In this document: in pieces, positions 6,177 to 11,027 of the stretch | How the letters are laid out: each line of letters opens with the position of its first letter | Numbering within the stretch: position 1 is the stretch's first letter | IMG/VR virus record: IMGVR_UViG_3300025141_000976 | Coordinates: 1 to 20,639 of that record | DNA length: 20,639 nucleotides | Reading direction: 5' to 3' (one strand) | Source: a virus | Program-made: the position numbers and the translations under genes | Notes under the pieces: model-generated | Told to the model about the DNA's origin: nothing | The model's input: only the letters and a program-made list of their open reading frames with translations | The model's database searches: none

Positions 6177-7352
6177 CTATGCCACTGTGAATGCTTGCCC
6201 TGCAATCACTACGCAATCAACTGCCTCACTACTCGTTTTCATCATCGCAAGGAGCGCCTCCAACGGCAGCGCTACAGCGCCATCGGTAGACACAGCTTGT
6301 TGTGACAGGACAAGCGCTTTGTGTTCCGCGATCCGTTCTTGAATGGCATGCGCTGCCATGTAGTCCTGACTTGCAAGCGCCGTCTCAAGCTCAAGCTCAA
6401 GCTCGTTCAATTCGTCGGCTTGTTCCGTAGTGGCTTGGGGCTTTTGGATTGCCCTTGCCTTGTCATCCAAGTCCTTGCGAATAGCGGCGATACGAGCCGA
6501 CTCCTCGGAAGCTTGATGGGCTCCAAGAAAGTCCTCTCTCGCTATGGCTTGCGCCTTGCTATCAGCCAGACCTTGGAGTCGTGCATCGCACTGCACAATA
6601 GTCGTAGGGTCTACGCTGTTCTGTTCTGTGGCTGGTGCCGGTGCCGGTGCCTCGGATACCGCTGCGATGTTGTCACGTTCCAAGCCAAGCCAGTTAGCGA
6701 GAACGCCGCAATTGTTCTCTCGGATAATGGACCTCCAGTGCCCTTTGTGTTGTGCAATGGGGTCGGCACCTTTACCCGGTGCCTCGGGCAAAGCTTTGTA
6801 GACTTTGCCTGTGTTCCCAGGTTGCGAGAACGAGCCCGGAGTTCTGCCATGTGTGAGGCGCTGCCTACGCTTGTCGGGATCCGCCTTTGCCTCCGCCGTC
6901 GTGATTGCCAGCAGGTCAAGCAATTGCCCGATTGACTTTGCAACGACGTTCCCCGTTCTGTAGCAGACGATTCCATTCTGCCCGGTGATAGCGGGGGTTC
7001 CTGGTGCCGTCAGGATATCGAGCAATGCGGCATTGCACTGTGCAATATGTGCGGTTTGCTTTGCTATCCGTGTAGCCGGGGCCGATAGCCATGGTTGGAT
7101 CATGGCTTGCAACATGTCCTTGTGTCCTTGTGTAATGGTGTTCATGTTCTCTATTCTCCACGTTCCCTGTGAATGGTTGAAACAGAATGTTTCGATGCGG
7201 GGCCTGGGAACGACGGCACCCGCAATTAAAGGGTGAGAATCGGTTGAATTGTGGGTGTTTATAATGAATGACCGTTCACTTATGAGCCTAAGTTCCTGTA
7301 ATCTATCAGGAATAAACCTTGTAAAGTTTATGTGTGCATGTTCTGTTGACAT
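6177..7352 (-). CDS. Protein with two UVR-like motifs, 391 aa
   Basis: The frame is open up to ATG 7448. I prefer ATG 7352 (MSTEHAHINFT) because ACAGAACA follows codon 2, as in three other genes here. ATG 7145 (MNTITQGHKD) with GGAG is a good shorter alternative. Residues about 314-350 (ELELELETALASQDYMAAH, then AIQERIAEHKAL) match the UVR motif of UvrB/UvrC, ClpC and McsA, a helical hairpin for protein contact. A weaker copy lies at about 254-295 (QAIAREDFLGAHQASEESA). The N-terminal half is helical and soluble, with a Pro/Ala linker near 235-245. No nuclease or ATPase motif is seen. It may bind a host protein, but the partner is unknown. Codons between 7145 and 7352 (AGG, ATA, TTA) differ from the rest. 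Confidence 0.65.
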   Translation of the reverse strand: MSTEHAHINFTRFIPDRLQELRLISERSFIINTHNSTDSHPLIAGAVVPRPRIETFCFNHSQGTWRIENMNTITQGHKDMLQAMIQPWLSAPATRIAKQTAHIAQCNAALLDILTAPGTPAITGQNGIVCYRTGNVVAKSIGQLLDLLAITTAEAKADPDKRRQRLTHGRTPGSFSQPGNTGKVYKALPEAPGKGADPIAQHKGHWRSIIRENNCGVLANWLGLERDNIAAVSEAPAPAPATEQNSVDPTTIVQCDARLQGLADSKAQAIAREDFLGAHQASEESARIAAIRKDLDDKARAIQKPQATTEQADELNELELELETALASQDYMAAHAIQERIAEHKALVLSQQAVSTDGAVALPLEALLAMMKTSSEAVDCVVIAGQAFTVA

Positions 7353-7357
7353 GGCAA

Positions 7358-7400
7358 GTTCCAACTCCCGTTCCGTTGTGGGTTCGGGAGTGGAACCCAC
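7358..7400 (-). promoter_or_regulatory. Two mutually exclusive hairpins in leader of the UVR-motif gene
   Basis: On the minus strand GTGGGTTC (7400-7393) pairs perfectly with GAACCCAC (7385-7378) around the loop CACTCCC. Alternatively GTTCCACTCCC (7396-7386) pairs with GGGAGTTGGAAC (7369-7358) with one bulged base. The two cannot coexist, and the second would sequester the GGGAG and GGAAC upstream of ATG 7352. This is a possible RNA switch or thermometer. If translation really starts at 7448 it lies inside coding sequence. Confidence 0.45.
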
Positions 7401-7429
7401 TATGTTGCATGGCGTTACACGCTTAGGGA

Positions 7430-8101
7430 TTACGTGTGCCTCGACCATCCCTGATGGTCACCAATAGACACGGAGAACACCTCGCCACCTCCCGGTCCAC
7501 GGTATAGCAACGCGCCACTCATGGCGTATGCATAGCGTTGTGTGAACGAACAGGGTTCTGTTACAAACACAAAGCCTGGGGCGACGAAGTAGTGTTCCTT
7601 CGTGAGCTTGTCGTTTACGTTACGACCCGGCCAATCACGGGCTGTTGCAGGGCTTATGTACCTGTACCAACACAATCCGAAGCAACCGAACAACCCATCG
7701 TCGTGCAATACAATACGATAGTTCTGTACATTCGTTACGTGTTCCGCCGAACCCTCGTCTACAGCGTTACCATGCCGGTCTACCGCAAGGTCACCACCGT
7801 AATCCGCAAGGTCTTGCAAGTTATCATGCAAGTCCTTTGCAAGCTTCAGCGCAAGCAGTCTATGTTCCGTTAGCGATAGAGCAGTGAGCCATCCCGCAAT
7901 GGTGCAATACTTTGCGATAGCGTTCTGTTCCATGGTGAGTCTGGGATATTGCACTTCGCAAGCGGCATACGAGTACCCATAGCACACGTCAATGACCTTG
8001 CTAAGAGCAGTCTCCTGTTCCTGTTTGTTCGCAGCATCCAAGCATTCACGGCAGTACATGTAACCGTGCTTGCATGTTTGTTCTGTTTGTTCTGTGTTCA
8101 T
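7430..8101 (-). CDS. Hypothetical protein with N-terminal Cys/His cluster, 223 aa
   Basis: ATG 8101 has AAGGA 6-10 nt upstream. The N-terminus reads MNTEQTEQTCKHGYMYCREC, with Cys10, His12, Cys17 and Cys20, a compact possible zinc site. Residues about 60-100 are helical (AKYCTIAGWLTALSLTEHRLLALKLAKDLHDNL). The C-terminal half is richer in aromatic and Gly residues (GLFGCFGLCWYRYISP, HYFVAPGFVFVTEPCS), without a clear membrane segment. No enzyme family is recognised. It sits between a 26-residue membrane peptide and the UVR-motif gene. McsA-type proteins join Cys zinc sites and a UVR motif in one chain, and here the two features lie on adjacent genes, which may be coincidence. Confidence 0.65.
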   Translation of the reverse strand: MNTEQTEQTCKHGYMYCRECLDAANKQEQETALSKVIDVCYGYSYAACEVQYPRLTMEQNAIAKYCTIAGWLTALSLTEHRLLALKLAKDLHDNLQDLADYGGDLAVDRHGNAVDEGSAEHVTNVQNYRIVLHDDGLFGCFGLCWYRYISPATARDWPGRNVNDKLTKEHYFVAPGFVFVTEPCSFTQRYAYAMSGALLYRGPGGGEVFSVSIGDHQGWSRHT

Positions 8102-8107
8102 GGTTTG

Positions 8108-8139
8108 TCCTTGCCTCGTTTACCCGCGAGGCATCGGGT
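8108..8139 (-). promoter_or_regulatory. Competing hairpins abutting the ribosome binding site
   Basis: On the minus strand TGCCTCG (8133-8127) pairs with CGAGGCA (8118-8112) across 8 nt, and the last A is the first base of the Shine-Dalgarno AAGGA (8112-8108). A second hairpin, ACCCG (8139-8135) with CGGGT (8126-8122), holds the TGCCTCG arm in its loop, so only one can form at a time. Confidence 0.45.
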
Positions 8140-8152
8140 TGGTGATTGTTTG

Positions 8153-8233
8153 TTAGACGATTGATGATGCGATTAGATACAAGAATCCGAATAGGAATAT
8201 GTAATACCAGAATGGCCATTGTTCTGTTCCCAT
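8153..8233 (-). CDS. Very small single-span membrane protein, 26 aa
   Basis: ATG 8233 overlaps the stop of the 140-residue gene (TAATG), a coupling signal used repeatedly here. The peptide MGTEQWPFWYYIFLFGFL then YLIASSIV is one aromatic-rich transmembrane helix of about 20 residues after a short polar start. Its opening, ATG-NNN-ACAGAACA, is shared with the genes at 8101, 7352 and 11027. Phage peptides of this size act as lysis regulators, superinfection-exclusion peptides or membrane-protease inhibitors. Nothing here selects between these. The reality of the gene rests on coupling, shared start context and hydrophobic composition. Confidence 0.55.
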   Translation of the reverse strand: MGTEQWPFWYYIFLFGFLYLIASSIV

Positions 8234-8655
8234 TACACTCTCGCGCTGTTGTAGAGGTGAAGAGCAATCTCTTCCGACTCTTTACGACATGCCTTGTCTA
8301 AGCCATCCGAGAACTCTGACGGGCTGTTCTTCGTTACCATGCTACCAATGCGTTTGTAATAGACAGCGCTCTTACGCAAGAGGAATCGGTATTCCTGTGC
8401 TTCGTTCTCGTGGTTCTGAATGATTGCGTTGAGGTGCTGGATTTCCTCGTATTGTTTCGCCGCAAGTTCTGTTTCGGGATTGAACGTAGCCTTGTGTTCG
8501 CAAAGTTCTTCAAGAAGATCCGCAATCTCATCTCGTTCTGTTCCGGCCCGGTATCTTGGGTCGTTGGATAGGTTCGCAAGTAGCGATTCAATCCCTCGCA
8601 TAAGGTGTGTATATTCCGCCTCGCTTACGTTTATCATGATTCCATTGAGTGACAT
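8233..8655 (-). CDS. Hypothetical helical protein, 140 aa
   Basis: ATG 8655 is preceded by AAGGA about 9 nt upstream and a 57-nt leader from a likely promoter at 8719-8747. An alternative ATG lies at codon 7 (MINVSEAEYTHL). The chain is almost all helical and charged (IADLLEELCEHKATFNPETEL, QYEEIQHLNAIIQNHENEAQEY), with probable coiled-coil content and a C-terminal helix (GLDKACRKESEEIALHLYNSARV). There is no cysteine cluster or membrane segment. Its stop overlaps the start of the 26-residue membrane peptide, so the two are probably made together. The function is unknown. Confidence 0.65.
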   Translation of the reverse strand: MSLNGIMINVSEAEYTHLMRGIESLLANLSNDPRYRAGTERDEIADLLEELCEHKATFNPETELAAKQYEEIQHLNAIIQNHENEAQEYRFLLRKSAVYYKRIGSMVTKNSPSEFSDGLDKACRKESEEIALHLYNSARV

Positions 8656-8718
8656 ATTGTGTGTCCTTGTGTATTGTGCTTTGTTCTGGCCGCTGGCTGG
8701 ATTGCCGGAGCCACGAGT

Positions 8719-8747
8719 AGTATAACACGCTGGCTAAGTACTTGAAA
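8719..8747 (-). promoter_or_regulatory. Extended -10 promoter for the 8655 operon
   Basis: On the minus strand TATACT (8724-8719) is preceded by TG one base upstream (TGTTATACT), an extended -10 element. TTTCAA (8747-8742) lies 17 bp upstream as a weak -35. The predicted start is near 8712, giving a leader of about 57 nt. The near-palindrome AAGTACTT (8737-8744) overlaps the -35 region and could be an operator. Confidence 0.5.
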
Positions 8748-8841
8748 TCCCTATGCTTTCAGCGGCGAGCCACCCCCTGGTAAGCAGGACAGAACTTCAT
8801 CGCGTAATGTATGTGAGTATATACGATAACGTGTAGCGTAT

Positions 8842-8869
8842 CGTGTGTGTATGTGTGTGCGTATGCGTA
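8842..8869. other. 28-bp alternating purine-pyrimidine tract
   Basis: Every step from 8842 to 8869 alternates pyrimidine and purine (mostly GT repeats with TA and GC steps), the type of sequence prone to Z-DNA or easy unwinding. A dyad, ACGATA (8823-8828) with TATCGT (8839-8844), overlaps its left edge. It lies in a 296-bp gene-free stretch (8656-8951) between a terminator and a promoter. An origin or supercoiling-sensitive control site is possible. Confidence 0.5.
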
Positions 8870-8885
8870 ATCGCAAAACGAGAAA

Positions 8886-8925
8886 GCCCCGGAACCGCAA
8901 CGCTCGCACGCTACAACTCCGGGGC
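8886..8925 (-). terminator. Intrinsic terminator-like hairpin
   Basis: GCCCCGGA (8886-8893) and TCCGGGGC (8918-8925) form a perfect 8-bp GC-rich stem with a 24-nt loop. On the minus strand the stem is followed by TTTCTCGTTTT. It lies 27 bp past the stop of the 100-residue gene and would separate that transcript from the promoter at 8719-8747. Confidence 0.65.
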
Positions 8926-8951
8926 CTATTGAGATACACGCTTAGGGAATG

Positions 8952-9254
8952 TCAATCGTAAGAGGCTACACAACTAGACCCAAACTTGCGATCCGTTTGT
9001 ACGATTACGTTTGAGTCTTCAAACGTTACAACGCATCGTTCCTCTGCCATGTCCTTGATTACACCGGCTGGAAGATTGGGCCATGTTCCAGCCAATAGGT
9101 ACATGCGGCTACCAATCGTGGTGCCATCCTCGTCAAGACCGACACCTCCCAATGACATTGCAAAGTTGTATGCACCTTCGGCATGAAGCCCAACCGTGAT
9201 TGTCTTCTCATCGCCAGTTGTTGGAACAGATTCCAGAACGAATGTTGCTCCCAT
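8952..9254 (-). CDS. Hypothetical beta-rich protein, 100 aa
   Basis: Two ATGs in a row follow GGAGG. The second (9254) has the better spacing and overlaps the upstream stop as TGATG, so it is preferred. The protein (MGATFVLESVPTTGDEKTITV) has alternating strands and turns (GVGLDEDGTTIGSRMYLLAG, ERCVVTFEDSNVIVQTDRKF) and ends SSCVASYD. It appears to be a small soluble beta protein with no recognised motif. It is the last gene of a coupled trio (9864, 9667, 9254) and is followed by a terminator hairpin. Confidence 0.65.
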   Translation of the reverse strand: MGATFVLESVPTTGDEKTITVGLHAEGAYNFAMSLGGVGLDEDGTTIGSRMYLLAGTWPNLPAGVIKDMAEERCVVTFEDSNVIVQTDRKFGSSCVASYD

Positions 9255-9667
9255 CATGCACCTCCCGTTGGGCCAGTAGCAGGCTCAATAGGCCAACCCT
9301 TTTCGGAACAGTTCGCATCGTATTGTTCCTTTGTGGAACCCATGACCCATGTGTATCCACAACCAATGGGAGTGAACAGAACCTTCAAGCTCATGAAACA
9401 CAAACAACGAGGACATCGATAGATGGGTTGTTCCATTTCCACCGGGTTCTCAATATCTGTGATATCCAACTGCCCTTCGCAACTTGACGCTACCAAGTTC
9501 GGGTTCACATCAGTTGCTTGGATTACACTTACAAGTCGACCGCAAGTATTGTTTGGGCAATTGATTAGTAGGTTTGCTTCCTGCCATATCTTGAACACTT
9601 GCCTAACGAGTTCGTTGTTTGAGTGTTCACCTTCGGAAATGCTTTTGTAATACTCGATGGAGTCCAT
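9254..9667 (-). CDS. Cys-rich, probably zinc-binding protein, 137 aa
   Basis: Start ATG 9667 is the second of two ATGs after GGAGG and overlaps the previous stop (TGATG). Cysteines lie at 37, 42, 63, 85, 88, 90 and 103. CPNNTC (37-42) and CPRC (85-88) would make a split zinc ribbon around a strand-rich insert (LVSVIQATDVNPNLVASSCEGQLDITDI). The N-terminal 35 residues are helical (IEYYKSISEGEHSNNELVRQVFKIWQEA). This looks like a small zinc-ribbon adaptor or nucleic-acid-binding protein, with no specific family recognised. The junction sequence at its start is repeated exactly at the start of the next gene. Confidence 0.65.
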   Translation of the reverse strand: MDSIEYYKSISEGEHSNNELVRQVFKIWQEANLLINCPNNTCGRLVSVIQATDVNPNLVASSCEGQLDITDIENPVEMEQPIYRCPRCLCFMSLKVLFTPIGCGYTWVMGSTKEQYDANCSEKGWPIEPATGPTGGA

Positions 9668-9864
9668 CATGCACCTCCACTTGTCAGCATCTTAGAACGT
9701 GAGCGTTGTGCTGCTTGTGTGAACCGACCACGGTGGAACCTCGGGTTCTCCTGTTGGCAGAAGTCACCGAGCTTTACGACGAGCGTATCGAATGTCTTTC
9801 GTTCCATTGGAACGGAGCCAGCAAGCTCCGCAATCTTTATGAAGTCTACTCTTGTGAGTCCCAT
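9667..9864 (-). CDS. Small conserved-type phage protein, 65 aa
   Basis: ATG 9864 follows AGGAAC. The chain has a helix (DFIKIAELAGSV), then FDTLVVKLGDFCQQENPRFHRGRFTQAA. The pattern of a helix, ENPRF and basic-RF-x(2)-A is common in uncharacterised short phage and plasmid proteins of 50-70 residues (ENP-F-R-RF motif), for which no function is established. Only one cysteine is present. It opens a coupled group of three genes (9864, 9667, 9254). Upstream is a 99-bp gap with two sets of hairpins. Confidence 0.65.
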   Translation of the reverse strand: MGLTRVDFIKIAELAGSVPMERKTFDTLVVKLGDFCQQENPRFHRGRFTQAAQRSRSKMLTSGGA

Positions 9865-9870
9865 GTTTGT

Positions 9871-9898
9871 TCCTGCCTTGTAAACCGTAAGGCTACGG
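9871..9898 (-). promoter_or_regulatory. Competing hairpins abutting the ribosome binding site
   Basis: On the minus strand GCCTT (9893-9889) pairs with AAGGC (9879-9875), which directly precedes the Shine-Dalgarno AGGA (9874-9871). A competing hairpin, CCGTA (9898-9894) with TACGG (9889-9885), has GCCT as its loop and shares bases with the first arm, so the two are exclusive. Stems are only 5 bp. Confidence 0.35.
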
Positions 9899-9915
9899 GG
9901 GTTTGTGTTAAGGGT

Positions 9916-9945
9916 GAGGCATCTATTCGGATACGGACATGCCTC
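9916..9945 (-). other. Intergenic hairpin after the 277-aa gene
   Basis: GAGGCAT (9916-9922) and ATGCCTC (9939-9945) are perfect 7-bp arms with a 16-nt loop, 18 bp past the stop at 9964. No U run follows on the minus strand, so this may be a processing or stability hairpin rather than an intrinsic terminator. Confidence 0.4.
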
Positions 9946-9963
9946 CCTGTTCCGTGATGTGAT

Positions 9964-10797
9964 CTACTTGGTGCTTTCCAATCCGTAGTTACGAACCGCG
10001 TCATTCAACACGTCGCTGATTGAGATGGGTTCATCCGTAAGGATGTCCTTCATGATGTCGGTCAAAGCGAACACACGGTCTTGCATTTTGTTGAATGCTA
10101 TCGTGAGTTCTTCCTTTGCATTGAGCGCATCCCTAAGCAAATCATCCTGCGGGGCCTGTAGCTTTGCAATGATTGCATTGAGGTCACGTTCCGTTTCATG
10201 TGCAGCCTCAAGCCGTGCCGCGTATTGCTTGGATAGCTCCGTAGAGGCATCGCCTCTTGCTTTCGATTCCACACCTTCCATCAGCAGCTCTGCTACCTTC
10301 GCAAGAAAGAACACAGGGTCTTCTGTTCCCGCTGCCTCCATGTAGCTCGCAATGATATCGCAACCATCAAGGCTAACCTCCTTGCTGAAATCGATACTCG
10401 GCCCATGGTACACCTCGTTATGCAGGTCAACCGTTACATCGATATCAACGTGTGTATCCTCGACACTGATCGAGGTACTTACCTCGTGTTCCGTTGAGTA
10501 GTTGTCTGCAATCTCATACTCAAGACCCTCAAATACTACCTCGTGTTCAATGGAATATGGGTAGTTGTTGAGCATACGTCTGAACACGGTTTCATTCGTA
10601 AGCCCCTCCCTACCCACAAGGTCGGAGAGCAAACTGCTATGCATCTTTGCCCGTTCCGCCTTGTCTCCAACGGAACAAATGCTATCGAACACATTGCAGA
10701 CATTGTTCGCAACTGTTTCGCGTTGCGTTCTCAAAGTCTCCTTCTGTTCGTCGGTGAGTTCTTGTGATTGGGTTGTGCTGTCTTGTGATTGACCCAT
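9964..10797 (-). CDS. Hypothetical protein, 277 aa
   Basis: ATG 10797 is preceded by AAGGAG at good spacing. The N-terminus is Gln/Ser/Thr-rich and then helical (ELTDEQKETLRTQRETVANNVCNVFDSIC). The centre (about residues 80-135) is acidic and strand-like (VVFEGLEYEIADNYSTEHEV, TSISVEDTHVDIDVTVDL). The last 130 residues form long charged helices, probably coiled coil (ELSKQYAARLEAAHETERDL, LNAKEELTIAFNKMQDRVF). There is no cysteine cluster, Walker motif or membrane segment. The shape suggests an oligomeric protein, with no recognised function. It lies below a 46-residue membrane protein and is preceded by a hairpin ending at its ribosome binding site. Confidence 0.65.
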   Translation of the reverse strand: MGQSQDSTTQSQELTDEQKETLRTQRETVANNVCNVFDSICSVGDKAERAKMHSSLLSDLVGREGLTNETVFRRMLNNYPYSIEHEVVFEGLEYEIADNYSTEHEVSTSISVEDTHVDIDVTVDLHNEVYHGPSIDFSKEVSLDGCDIIASYMEAAGTEDPVFFLAKVAELLMEGVESKARGDASTELSKQYAARLEAAHETERDLNAIIAKLQAPQDDLLRDALNAKEELTIAFNKMQDRVFALTDIMKDILTDEPISISDVLNDAVRNYGLESTK

Positions 10798-10802
10798 GAG
10801 GG

Positions 10803-10827
10803 CTCCTTGTTCCGTTACGCCGGAACA
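10803..10827 (-). promoter_or_regulatory. Hairpin abutting the ribosome binding site
   Basis: On the minus strand TGTTCCG (10827-10821) pairs perfectly with CGGAACA (10814-10808) across a 6-nt loop. The last A of the stem is the first base of the Shine-Dalgarno AAGGAG (10808-10803) of the 277-aa gene. The arms carry the GTTCC/GGAAC word that is frequent in this genome. Confidence 0.5.
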
Positions 10828-10886
10828 TACGTTTGTTGTGAAAGATAGGCAGTTTGGGAACGTACCCAGGTTCTTTCGTTGGTTGG

Positions 10887-11027
10887 TCAGTTACCTTTGT
10901 AAAGCAACATGAATGCCGCAAGCTGTCCGAACACATAGAAGCGGAACCCAAAGAGCCCGCCGATGTCCATGCCAAACATGCAGAACAAACACGATGCAAT
11001 CGCAAAGGTCTTCTGTTCTGTTGTCAT
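10887..11027 (-). CDS. Small membrane protein, 46 aa
   Basis: ATG 11027 overlaps the stop of the 512-residue gene (TAATG). The peptide is hydrophobic: MTTEQKTFAIASCLFCMFGM, then DIGGLFGFRFYVFGQLAAFM and LLYKGN. That gives two likely membrane-spanning segments (about 8-27 and 29-43) with a short polar link. Its first codons (ATG-ACA-ACAGAACA) share a start context with the 26-residue peptide at 8233 and with the genes at 8101 and 7352. It could be a holin-like, exclusion or anti-host membrane peptide, and the sequence does not decide. Both visible small membrane genes of this operon sit in the same coupled position after a soluble protein. Confidence 0.55.
   Translation of the reverse strand: MTTEQKTFAIASCLFCMFGMDIGGLFGFRFYVFGQLAAFMLLYKGN

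Noticed and set aside
5612-6205. 197-residue minus-strand frame across the convergent gap
   Set aside because: It crosses the strong terminator hairpin and the GTTCC array, whose translation gives NGT/RNG repeats. It has no ribosome binding site and no protein-like pattern.
8046-8267. 73-residue minus-strand frame over 8101-8233
   Set aside because: It runs out of frame with the coupled 26-residue membrane peptide and the 223-residue gene. Start context and overlaps favour those two.
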